Below are positions 1 to 9,984 of a DNA stretch of 64,000 nucleotides, piece after piece. The position numbers and the translations under genes are program-made. Numbering within the stretch: the first letter of the stretch is position 1; the number at the start of each line of letters is the position of its first letter. Origin of the DNA: Mycteria americana (taxonomy: Eukaryota > Chordata > Aves > Ciconiiformes > Ciconiidae); the NCBI RefSeq assembly GCF_035582795.1, contig NC_134370.1:46673501-46737500 (forward strand), written 5' to 3'. Below the pieces are notes generated by a model, which searched no databases, was not told where the DNA came from, and saw only the letters and a list, made by a program, of their open reading frames with translations.

Positions 1-839
1 ACAATACCAAGGGAGATGTTTCATCTTCTGAGTATACTTGGTAATGAATCCAGAGAGGGGTTCCTATCTCAGGAAGCAATGTAAGATAGCATGTAGTTCA
101 GAACAGTTGAACTTCACTCTTTCTTGGGGATCCTACAGGAAACTATTCACCATCCTGAAGTGTTGCCCAAAAGGCAGAAAAAGGTATCCCAGTATCTGAA
201 ATCATGAACAAAGGCATCATATCAGAAACTCTGGATTGCTTCTCATGAAAATTGAGGTATACCAGTATTTTCTATAATGAATATTGGCAAGGTAATGAAA
301 ATTGGCAAGAAAAATGCTTATTAGTATAGAGGGCTCAAGAAAAAAAAGTAATTTAATGTTTTTAAAGGTTAGAAGAGGATGCAACTGAGAACTCTAGATG
401 TCTGCAATGCACACAGTGATGTCTGAGCTGTATGTTAAGACTTTCATGGAGATGTAAGAGATCTAAGTACTTGTAGCAATTAGCCTATTTTAGATTACTT
501 CTAGAGAATGAACAAAAATAACATCTGAGAGTTGTTTCCATTCATAGATTGTAAGGGAAATGTAAATGGGTATCTCAGCTGCTGATGGTTGCCATATGGT
601 TGTTTGCAGAAACAACACAAAAGCTTTTCTTGATCATTCAGGAAAAATATTTCATTTGTAAAAATACGTATTTTTTTAAAAAAACCTCCTCCCTGCTCTG
701 AAATGGGTCTTTTTTAAAAGAAACAAAGTAGTTGCATAGTTTGGGAAAGGGGACACAGAGGACACACAGAGGACAATCAAGTTACAGAGTACTTACAGAG
801 TACAGGTACAGAGTACCTACCCAAACGCATGGATGCAGC
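1..839. other. AT-rich intergenic DNA, no gene seen
   Basis: No coding frame, RNA gene or clear repeat was recognised here. The sequence is AT-rich with short A and T runs. The CR1 fragment that follows begins near 840, and its exact left edge is uncertain. Confidence 0.5.
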
Positions 840-1910
840 GGAGGGTACCAAGGGAAGTGGCTGATGCCATTGCAAGACTGGTATTTGTCATCTTTGACAA
901 ACTGGGGTAGGTTCCCAGTGACATCAAAAAAGCAAACGAGCTTCAAGAAGGCCAAGGAGAAAGTTTTGAGGAATGTCAGATTCACCTCAGCCTCGAGGAA
1001 GAATATGGAGCAAATCCTCCTGGAAGCCATGTCTAAGTACATGAAGGGCAGGAAAGGATGTGTAACAGCACAGATTTACTTAAAACACATCATGCCTGAC
1101 CAACCTGACACCTTTCCAGGGTGAGATGACTGGCTCGGAGTGGGTGAGGGCAGAGTGGGTGAGGGCAGAGTGGTGGATGTCATTTAATGACTTCAGCAAT
1201 TCTTGACATAGTAGCCTTGCAGCCAAACTGGGAAGATCTAAACTGGATGGGAAAACATTAGGTTGGTCTGCACCATCAAGACTTTAACGGGTAGTGGTCA
1301 ACAATCTGAGTCTAGCTGGTAGCTGGCTATAAGAGGAATTCTTCACAGGCTGATACTGGGACTAATGCTGTTTCACATATTCATCAGTAACTGGGAAGAT
1401 GTGATGGAGAACATCCTCAGGAGTTTCCAGATGACAGAAATTTGGGGACAGGGGAAGAGGGCCATACGCAGAAATGTCATGAAGTTTGAGACAAATGCCA
1501 AGTCCTGGCCATGGCACAAAAGATGCATAGGTATAGCTCGGGACTGACCATCTGAGGAGCAGCTCTGCAGAAAAGGATGTGGGGTTCCTGGTGGATGGCA
1601 AGCTGGACGTGACCCAGCAGTGTGTCCCTGCATTGGAGAGAAGTAACCATGTAGCTAGCTGTGTTAGCAAGAGCTAGCCAACTGGTCAAAGGAATGCACC
1701 CATTTCCCTCTGCTTGGCACTTGCAAGGCCACCTATGGAGAAAGGTGTCCCATTTTGGGATCCCTCTATACAAGAAAGAGATTCATAAATAGAAGAGTCC
1801 AGAAGAGGACCACTAAGATGATCAGAGGGAACACAGGTCAAGACAGTAACATACTGAAAGGCATTGTGTTTTATAACAATGCAGACTTGTAACTCCACTT
1901 TACTGTGAAG
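840..1910 (+). repeat. CR1 LINE fragment, reverse transcriptase region, heavily decayed
   Basis: The stretch reads on the plus strand as a diverged CR1 ORF2. Around 1003-1060 it encodes a MEQILLEAMSKYMK-like segment followed by remnants of the CLTNL region, the typical start of the CR1 reverse transcriptase core. Around 1340-1440 it matches the segment leading into the FADD box, and near 1590-1630 the stretch encoding 'DVTQQC'. Many frame changes and stops show that it is old. A 15-bp direct repeat near 1137-1172 lies inside it. The edges were judged by eye. Confidence 0.7.
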
Positions 1911-2942
1911 GAACATAGGAAGGTCAACCAGTGTTGATAATCAAAGTGCAGGCTGGAGGGTGCCTTAACTGAAAACTGTAGGAGAGGACCTTTCTCAGCT
2001 AATACTGCTTTCTGCAATGCATGTAGCTGCTCCTTTCTGTGCTAATGAATGGCACCTCCACATAGTGACACCAATAAAGATAACTGGATTAAGTGAGAAA
2101 TAAAATCAAGGTTTCTGACTTACCTTTGTAGCTGGTGTAAAGACATGTAAACTGAGAAGGTAATTCATATGTTTACCTTGGATATGGTTATCTACATCAC
2201 AAATATCTAAATACTGACAGGTAGCTTGCAGATGGTCTCCAAGAGGAAACTTTCTTCCAGTACTGAATTCATAAGCAATTGTCCAGTGGTACTGAATAAA
2301 GAACAATAGTTTAAAAAAAATCACAAAATTAGCAGGTCATTATTTTATATTTTAGCAGTGATAAGACCAAATAGTAAAATATATGTTCTGTCCATCGTTC
2401 AAGCTTCAAACATATGGCTGTACCATCCACAATTTTATAAGTCTTTATTTATTTGAAATCTGTATATACATATGTACATGTATGTGTGTGAAAACAGGGG
2501 AAAACATTTTTTTTCCTAAAAATAGAGCAGAGAATGTAATTAGATTTCAGTTCTGTAGGAAATGAATTTTGCACACAGAAAATAAAATAGGTGAATTGTT
2601 GATGAAAACGTATTTCAGAAAATACCAGTTGAACTGAAATATGAAGTAGACATGGCAACATTTTAGCTTAATTCAAAAGGAAAACAGACAAAATATAAGG
2701 AAAATCCTAGCTCTTCTGCACTGAAGCTCATTGTTTTTTCTTATTACCTCATTTTTATCATGTTGCTTTTTTTTAGTGTGCCTCTCAAAATGTTATTTGC
2801 CCAGCTATATTCGATTGTCCCACTTACTAAATAATGGAACCAGTTTCAGAGCAGCTCTCTATTTTTTTCTTCATCCCTATATAGACTTTTCTTCTCATGT
2901 CTTCCGTGTTGGCTTGTACAGGCTGTGTTGTTTCTCTTTCAC
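1911..2942. other. AT-rich intergenic DNA, no gene seen
   Basis: Only short chance frames occur here. The region lies between an old CR1 fragment and the olfactory receptor pseudogene and contains nothing I can assign. Confidence 0.5.
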
Positions 2943-3898
2943 ATGGAAGCTGTTGAAGCACCAGGGCTCAGAAACCAGACCTCCTTCACCTTGCAGGGGT
3001 TCTCCCACCTCGTTGCTCTTCAGGTCTTCCTCTTCAAGAGAATTCTTCTGATGTTCCTAATCACGATGACAAGGAACTTTCTCATCATCAAAGTTGCAGC
3101 CATCAACTCTGCCTTGCACGCTCCTGTGTACTATTTTCTCAAAAACATGGCTTTAATTGAAATTTGCTTTACACTAAACATAGTGCCCAAGATGCTTGTG
3201 GATTTGTCACTGGAGGGAAAGGTCGTCTCCTTTTCTGCCTGTGCCCTACAACTTTACTTTGTTAAATTCTTTGTAACTTCTGAGTGTTTCCTCTTGGGTG
3301 CCACGGCATATGACCGATACATGGCTATATGCCATCCCTTGCACTACACCATAACAATGAACAGGGAGAGTGCGTCTTCATATGGTCATAGCATGCTGGA
3401 TTGCTGGTATTCCGCTTTCTGTAGGACTCACTGGTTGGCTATCTAGCTAGCCCCTTTTGTGGCTCAAAGGAGATGATTGAACATTCCTTTTGTGGTATTG
3501 TTCCCATTCTGTATCTGGTCTGTTCAGAGCATCTTGTGTTCATTGCTACTGTTGTAATTGATTTGATCCCATTTATCTTCATAGCAGCCTCTTACATCCA
3601 GATAATCCATACCATCCTCCAAATGCCATCTGCTGAAGGAAGATGCAAAGCTTTTTTCACCTGCATTGCTCACCTGGCGGTGTTGACACTGTTCTACTGC
3701 ACCACTGGCTTGATACATTTAAAGACAAAGTCCAGTCTCTTGGCAAACAGCAGGAAACTGGTGGCTCTTTCTTACACAGTAGTAACTCTTATGCTGAACC
3801 CAATCATCTACAGCTTATGAAACAAAGCAGTAAAGCATGCTCTGAGGTGGACATTTAGGAGAAGACAATTCTTCAGCAAGGTGTCTCTGCCCAGATAG
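2943..3898 (+). pseudogene. Class II olfactory receptor pseudogene
   Basis: This is a single-exon seven-transmembrane odorant receptor that has lost function. Family landmarks appear in order: an N-glycosylation site (NQT) after the ATG at 2943, a degraded GFS segment, an APVYYFL form of the TM2 PMYFFL motif, TAYDRYMAICHPLHY (normally MAYDRYVAICxPLxY), SPFCG and HSFCG in extracellular loop 2, KAFFTCIAHL (normally KAFSTCxSHL) before TM6, and NPIIYSL ending TM7. Homology uses three frames: the first to about 3380, a second over about 3382-3435, and a third from about 3435. There are therefore two frameshifts, plus a TGA at 3818-3820 where the usual Arg follows IYSL. After that stop, the cytoplasmic tail stays homologous to a TAG at 3896-3898. 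The motifs give class II receptor with high confidence; the subfamily (family 6 or 10 like) is a guess. Confidence 0.9.
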
Positions 3899-4890
3899 TC
3901 TCACTGATTTTATGAAAAATGTTCACACTTGAAATGTTAAAAATCGAAGAATGAATGCATTCCTCAAAGTCTGTAAAGGATTTGGACATTTTAGCTTTTG
4001 TTGGAAAATACTGAGAAATGTACATAATCTGTATAATGAATAAATGAATATATTTAATGTAACTGTCCAAAATATTGCAGAGACTACAGAAATAAGTCAT
4101 AAAATCTATACATTAACTACAAAATGTGTAAGGCTTTTTCCCTTCTTCTACATAATGGTTAGCTTTCAAGCATGTCTAAAATAAATCACTGCCATAAGAA
4201 CACATTACTCCAGCATATATAAACCTAACTTGTAGCAAAATTCCAGCAAAGTCAGAAAAAACCATGCATATTTTCAGGAAAAATATACCAACAGAATGCT
4301 GGCATATTGATATAGTTCACCCCATCGTAATCAGTTCCTCCCACCAGAAAGTAAAGAGTAAGGAGAGAGATTCAGTTGACTGGATATAAGAATGAGATTC
4401 AGTTCAAGATTATGACATCCAACTGTAGGTATCTATACATAAGTCAGCACCTACATGCCCATCAAAGTCTATGACAATCTAGTCAATACAATCAGCAGCA
4501 TTTAAGGAGTGAACAACTGAGAGGAGCTTACTTTGGCTGCTTGAACACAGATAACTAGCGCTGCTGGAAATGTCCTACATCATCTTATTTTGGTTCCAGT
4601 GCAAAAAGGTTTGAGTTTCCTGTAAGCCTGTGTTCTAGCTGCCAACTCAAATGTAACAGATAACCCTGGGGACTGCAGGCAACCAAGGATGTTTCAAGTC
4701 ACACCTGTACTGCAACTTAGTCAAGGGATGTGCACCAGTGGTGTACCCAAAAGACCTCCAGCCATACCAGAAGAGTGTCAGGAAACTGAATCCAGGGTCC
4801 ATGGCCCTGTATCCATTATTTTTCTGGAGAGATGAGCGATTGATACATCTCCAGCTGTGTGGGGGTGGTTAGGGATCCCACCGCATGATG
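3899..4890. other. AT-rich intergenic DNA, no gene seen
   Basis: No recognisable gene, RNA or repeat. The region lies between the receptor pseudogene and a minus-strand CR1 tail. Confidence 0.5.
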
Positions 4891-5035
4891 TCACAGAATC
4901 ACAGAATGATTGAGGTTGGAAGGGACCTCTGGACGTCAGCTTGTCCAACCCCCCTGCTCAAGCAGGGTCACCTAAAGCCAGTTACCCAGGATCATGTCCA
5001 GATGGCTTTCAAATATCTCCAAGGTGATCCCACAG
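4891..5035 (-). repeat. CR1 LINE 3' end (minus orientation)
   Basis: The plus strand opens with TCACAGAATCACAGAATGAT, the reverse complement of the CR1 3'-terminal octamer repeats, followed by GAGGTTGGAAGGGACCTCTG and CCAACCCCCCTGCTCAAGCA, which are hallmark reverse-complement CR1 tail sequence. This is a 5'-truncated copy of about 150 bp. Confidence 0.93.
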
Positions 5036-6045
5036 GCTGTCAGAAGTGAGTATTTGCAAACCAGTACCAGGAAGAATTACTCAAGAACAGCTCAAAACCA
5101 TATCTGAGAGGTACAACTCCAGACCCATTCATGCAGTATGGGAACACAGGTATGAAAGAAAACAGTATTTCGGGATACAGCAGTGAGTGATAAAACATGA
5201 GCCACCTCCAGGAAGACTTGCCTTAAAAAGGACTCCTTGAGAAGGAGGATTTCACTGGGCCATCAGGCTGTGCCATGGGAAAGCACTGCGGGGGCGGTGA
5301 AGGACTGCTGGTCGGTGGACACTTGGGCTGGAAATGTGAGTACATACCTGTTTTCTGCATCCTTGTGTCTATGTTGCCTGGGCTTTTTCTAATGAGCCTG
5401 GCCTCAACAGTGTGAGGGAAAGGAGGGGAGGGAGTGCTAGGAAAAGCTCAAGACTGGGCAAAAAAAGAAAGCTTAGGAGAATAGAAATCATCTTTTGAGG
5501 TGGCTGCATAGGTAAGTAGGTGTCAGGATGTGCTGAGTGGCCAGAACATTCAGCAGGGCTATTTGGGGAGAAGTGAGTTTTAGGCATGGAACTGGCAGGG
5601 GTTTTTGGGGAGGGAATGGGTTGGAGAAGGGAGAATTTACATGAAAAGTGTGGAAATTTGGGAAATTTCCCACATTTTAAATAGGAAATACAGGTCCTTT
5701 CACTTCACCAAATGCTTTTCCATGTTGTGTGTCCATCTTCTGTTAGTCTTGAAAAGCAAAAATTGCAAATATCTGCTATATGGTGACTCAAATCTAAGCT
5801 GGGGGCTGTCACTCCAGCAAGTGGGAGAAGTGTGGAGGAACAGGGAATGTGGGGAGTTTCCCATGGGGAAGAGGCAGGGCAAGCACTGCAGCTCCAAGGG
5901 AAAGGTATGAGCAAGGGCTGCAGGAGCAGGCAGGTTCTCCCAATTGCCACAGGTGAGAAGAGCATATGGACACAGCTCTTGAGACAGAACAACCCTGAGA
6001 TGAGTAGGGGGACACCGGGAAATCTCTAGTCCCACCTCATCCTCA
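5036..6045. other. Intergenic DNA, no gene seen
   Basis: Purine-rich GGGAAG/GGGAGG stretches dominate 5270-5900. No feature could be assigned between the two CR1 tail fragments. Confidence 0.5.
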
Positions 6046-6290
6046 AAGCAGGGTCAGCTGTTGGTGTCAGACCACATTATTCTGGGCTTCATACAGCTCG
6101 GTCTTGAAAACTTCCAAGGACAGAAGCTGCACAACCTCCCTGCATGACCTGCTCCACTCCTTGACTGACTTCAAGGTCAAAAAGTATGCCCTTATATGCC
6201 ATCTGCACCTTCTCCAGCAGCCCAGTTCTTGGACAGACATGGCTCAACATGAGAGGTCCCTTTCTCTGGGCATGGCCCCAGTACACACCT
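6046..6290 (-). repeat. Older CR1 LINE 3' region fragment
   Basis: On the plus strand the run TCTTGAAAACTTCCAAGGAC, CACAACCTCCCTGCATGACC and CTGCTCCACTCCTTGACTGA corresponds to the reverse complement of the end of CR1 ORF2 and its 3' UTR. It is more diverged than the 4891 copy and overlaps it in consensus position, so it is a separate insertion. Confidence 0.75.
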
Positions 6291-7605
6291 CAGTACCCCC
6301 ATGGGGCAATGTAGCAAGTAGCTACCACACAGGTAGCAAGTGCCCCATGAGCTAGGCTAGCTAGTACCTCTATCAAGCCCTTGTTGGGTGCTTGGCTGAC
6401 CTCCTTGGGAGATCAAGGCAAAGCATTTGTGAGATGGTGTGGTATTGTTGCTTGTCCCAGTGCCCTAGCAGGTCCTGCACACCCAGGTGGCTTAAGCAGG
6501 CAGGATCAGGGAACAGAGCTGTGGCTTGTGGCAGGCCTGACTTTGGCACCAGCACAAGGTCTGGCTGTTACCCCACTGACTGGATGCTAGCAGTCAAGTT
6601 CGTTAATAGAATCCAATAAGATGCCTGAAGCAGAGATGTGCTTGATAGGGTCAGCAACTCTTGGGGACTGTCATCCCAGGACACAAGAAGAGGAAAGGGA
6701 TTGGCCAAAAGATCCATGTACCACCAATGTGGCGTAACACCAACCCATGGGAGGTCCACCCCACTTCCTTGCACCTATTGGAAATGGGCTGTGGGAGTGA
6801 AGAAGAAGGCAGGCAGTCATTACCAGAAACCCACCACGAGGCCAAACAGGCTCTGTGCCAGGTAAGCACATGGGTGACAGTCTCAGCTTCTCCTCCAAAA
6901 TGAGGAGCCAAATCGCAGTGCTGACAGGCTGTCCTCCTTTCGCACCTGAGTCTTGCTCCCATGGAGCTGGTGTGAATACACTGATGCAGTTTGAGGTGGA
7001 TATGAGGTGTGTGATGTGCTGAGTAGCTCAGGTCCCAAGCTTTCTCTTTTGTTTTTTTCCAAAAGTATTTAAATCTCCCAACTGCCAGCAGTTTTGCAAA
7101 CTAGGCCCCCAAATTTGTGAGAAACTTGTACAAAAATACACCCACCTTCATTCTTTTACGTTCCACAGAGGATACTTGCCTGTTTTCCCAAAATCTTATG
7201 CATAGGCAGTTGTATTCAACAGGTGAATGGCAGCTCCTACCAAACTGGCCAAAAAACAGAAGATCCCAGATAGGCTTCTTCTGTGTTCAGCTTTCAGCAG
7301 CACAGTGGGGGACTTCGTCTGCAGTCCCCAGGAGGTCAAAGCAGATGGGACAGCCACACACCACAGCGTGTTCATTCATAGTCACCCAGATTGGTGGGAA
7401 AGCAGGGCTGTTAACTCACCTCGCACAGGATGTGCATCCTGCTGGGATAAGGGTACCACCACTGCTCACCCACCCTGCAGGACTCCCCGTTGCAGCATCC
7501 CCCAGAGCTGGGGTGCGGGCAGAGCCCCCCATGGGAGCATCCCCCAGGGCTGGGGTGGGGAGAATGGATGAGGATGTGTATATGAGATATCCTTATTAGA
7601 ACAGC
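6291..7605. other. Intergenic DNA with a short 42-bp duplication
   Basis: No gene was recognised. A 21-bp unit at 7495-7515 (GCATCCCCCAGAGCTGGGGT and one more base) recurs 42 bp on at 7537-7557 with one change, a small GC-rich tandem duplication just before the tRNA cluster. Confidence 0.5.
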
Positions 7606-7680
7606 AGCAGAGTGGCACAGCGGAAGCATACTAGGCCTATAACCCAGAACTCGGTGGATCGAAGCCATAGCTAGGTGCTA
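7606..7680 (+). pseudogene. Decayed initiator tRNA-Met pseudogene
   Basis: The first 60 or so bases align with vertebrate initiator tRNA-Met: AGCAGAGTGG start, GGAAGC in the D arm, ATAACCCAGA around the anticodon, and GGATCGAA in the T arm. Several purine-to-purine and pyrimidine-to-pyrimidine changes have accumulated. The CAU anticodon now reads TAT (UAU) and the 3' acceptor half no longer pairs with the 5' half. The copy is about 75 nt against 72 for the functional gene. It lies 366 bp from, and inverted to, the intact copy at 8047-8118, so it is either a dead local duplicate or a retro-copy. Confidence 0.85.
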
Positions 7681-7792
7681 TGTTTATTGCCCGCCCCACC
7701 CCTTTTCCCTGAGGCAGCGGAGGAGTCCTACCCGCTCCTGCGCAGAGCCGACAGAGCAGTTGGGCACGGCGCCGGAAGCAGTAGTGCACTGT

Positions 7793-7866
7793 GGCCGGTT
7801 AGCTCAGTTGGTTAGAGCGTGGTGCTAATAACGCCAAGGTCGCGGGTTCGATCCCCGTACGGGCCA
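7793..7866 (+). tRNA. tRNA-Ile (anticodon AAU)
   Basis: The 74-nt gene runs from GGCCGGTTAGCTCAGTTGG to CGTACGGGCCA and folds as a complete cloverleaf. The acceptor arm GGCCGGT pairs with ACGGGCC (one G-T pair). The D arm carries the A-box TAGCTCAGTTGG, the anticodon loop is CTAATAA with anticodon AAT, and the T arm is GCGGGTTCGATCCCCG with a perfect B-box. It matches the vertebrate isoacceptor as I know it at every position I can recall. CCA is added after transcription and is not encoded. T-runs for RNA polymerase III termination follow at 7874 and 7883. Confidence 0.98.
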
Positions 7867-7873
7867 TCCGCTG

Positions 7874-7902
7874 TTTTCGGGGTTTTTTTTTTTTTTTTTT
7901 TT
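7874..7902 (+). terminator. RNA polymerase III terminator of tRNA-Ile
   Basis: A T4 run at 7874-7877 lies 8 nt past the tRNA end and is backed up by a T20 run at 7883-7902. Runs of four or more T on the coding strand terminate RNA polymerase III. Confidence 0.85.
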
Positions 7903-8012
7903 CTTTCTGGCCTTCCGTTTTGTCTCGCCCAGCGCCAGGCGGTGATCGCGCAGGGATCCCGCAGGGCCCTCACCGGGGTCTCGCAACCCGGGGAGTGCGG
8001 AGAGGCAGGACC

Positions 8013-8035
8013 AAAAAACAAAAAAAAAACCAAAA
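8013..8035 (-). terminator. RNA polymerase III terminator of tRNA-iMet
   Basis: Downstream of the minus-strand tRNA the coding strand shows T4 (8035-8032), T10 (8029-8020) and T6 (8018-8013). The first run lies about 12 nt past the tRNA 3' end. It faces the T20 of the convergent tRNA-Ile across a GC-rich spacer of about 110 bp. Confidence 0.85.
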
Positions 8036-8046
8036 GAGCTACGGTT

Positions 8047-8118
8047 TAGCAGAGGATGGTTTCGATCCATCGACCTCTGGGTTATGGGCCCAGCACGCTT
8101 CCGCTGCGCCACTCTGCT
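8047..8118 (-). tRNA. Initiator tRNA-Met (anticodon CAU)
   Basis: The 72-nt minus-strand gene starts AGCAGAGTGGCGCAGCGG and ends CCATCCTCTGCTA. It shows the eukaryotic initiator signs: an A1-U72 terminal pair, three G-C pairs (GGG/CCC) flanking the CAT anticodon loop, and GGATCGAAACC with A in place of T at position 54 and A at 60. The A-box and B-box are intact. It converges with tRNA-Ile at 7793-7866, and a decayed copy of the same gene lies at 7606-7680. Confidence 0.98.
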
Positions 8119-9984
8119 CCTTGCTAAGTTTGTCCCGCGCTGCCTATTTAGAGCTACTCTTACGTGCCTTCCTTGCCTGTATTTCCGTGTGTTTCTACAG
8201 GGGTCTTGCCTGTACTCCTCAGCCCTGAGAGATGGTCCCCTGGGACAGTTTCAGTCTCTAGTCTCCCCCCACGCTTTCCCTACTGCTTCTTTTGCAGGTT
8301 TTCGTTCGTATTCGAGGACAAACCTCACTGCATGCTGCAGCCAACAGCACCCATTTAAACGGTGAAGAATTGTCAAAAAACAGCATTGCACAGGAAGTCA
8401 GCGACTGGTCAGTATGCAACACATGCACCTGATTAAGCACCATAATAGTGTCACAAATGGGATCAAGCAAAATACACAAAATACATCATCACTATCACCA
8501 CCGTCACAGCTTGCTGCACTGGAGGGGAGACCAAGGTTGCTGCTCATCTGGGAGCTTAGTGCTTCTCACCCCAGCTGGCCTCTGTGGAGAGATTTCCCTT
8601 CCCCACTTTTGCGTCTCTGTCTCCCTTTTTTATTTTTGCCCATGATAAATGTTTATTGTTAGACTCAATGTATGCCACCAGCTACAGACACTGCTAGTAG
8701 TCCTTTGTGCCTGCGAGCCTGTACCAGCACCCTTTGTGTAACACCTGGGGGATGCTCTGTTAGATGCTGCCAAATCCAGCAGCCCAACTCGGCCGAGGCT
8801 GCCATGGCTCCATGTCCCCAGCTTCAGCCAGCAGCAAGGCTGAGCATGTATCTCCTGGAGGTAAATACACACACACACCCCCAAACTGGTAGATGGGTAG
8901 TTAGATAGATGATACACAGCCCCTTTCATATCCTTATCCCTCTGTTTTCCCACATTTGTGGCTCCCCAAGCCACCTTGATCTCTCCTTTTCCCCACCTTT
9001 CCCCCTGAACATCCCATAATAAGTCTTGTATAATCCCAGAATGTGTCTCTCACCCCTAGGCAGTCACCCCCTCGGGCCAAGAGGTGACCTGGAGAGCTGC
9101 CCCCATTGACCATCATGATGGGTGCCACCTCCTGGCCCATGGACAGCCCTGGGAGCAGCTGGGTCGGGGGATCCCTGGCACAATGGAGGTTCCCAAGGTT
9201 CGTCCACCTCTCGTTGTTCCTTTGCTCCTCTTCATTCATGGAGATGAGCCTTTAATCACATAACCTAATGTTGTCTCATGGTGTGGGGGTGGGGGGGCTG
9301 CCTGCACCCCAGCCCTGGGTGATGCTCCTGGGGGGGGAGCCTGCCTGCATCCACCAGCCCCAAGGGATGCACCCATGGAGGATGCCCTGCAAGAGCCACC
9401 TCACAGAGATCCTTCCAACAGGAAGAGCGTGCCTTCCCCAACACACCACTTTTCTGCAACAAAGCCAGGTCTGATCCCTCCCTCTCCCCTCACTGCAGCA
9501 GTTTTGGGAGGGAACCAGGCAGCAAAGACCAGTGTTAGCCCCTGCCCCTACCAGCCCTGGCCTCTCTGGCTCCTCTCCATGCCAGCCATGCCAGCCCTGG
9601 CTGACCCTGACACCTCCCTTCTCATCCCACATTCTGTCCCATCCCTTCCAGAGTGCCCCTTGCACCAGCCTCAGCAGACCCACAGCCCCCAGCACTGCCA
9701 GGGCTGGCACTGCCTTGGCCCCTTGGTACCTGGCTGAGGTGCCGTGGTGGACTGCCCCTACCCCAAGGCACTGCACCCCAGCCAGGCTGCAGCTGCTGCA
9801 CCTCACTGCAACCCCACAGGAGCATCTTCAGCTCTGCAGGTCCTGGAGGAAATGAGGATGAGATTGTGAGAGGGGTTGGACACGGGCTTGGGTTCAGACA
9901 GGGGGATGTGGCTCTAAGAGGGCGTGTCAGGGATGCAGTTGGAGCTCAGGCATGGGATGCAGCACTGGGTTGTCAGGATGGACC
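8119..9984. other. Intergenic DNA, no gene seen
   Basis: The first part is mixed sequence with a short CA run near 8867-8880. 9260-9860 is GC-rich and repetitive in GGG/CCC and CCAGCC words. Several overlapping frames exist on both strands, but none carries a recognisable domain. Confidence 0.5.

Noticed and set aside
5036-6045. One CR1 split by an insertion between the 4891 and 6046 fragments
   Set aside because: The two fragments overlap in consensus position and differ in divergence, so they are separate copies.
9276-9806. 176-codon minus-strand frame and overlapping plus-strand frames in the 9.3-10.4 kb region
   Set aside because: Low-complexity GC-rich composition with long frames on both strands and no motif.
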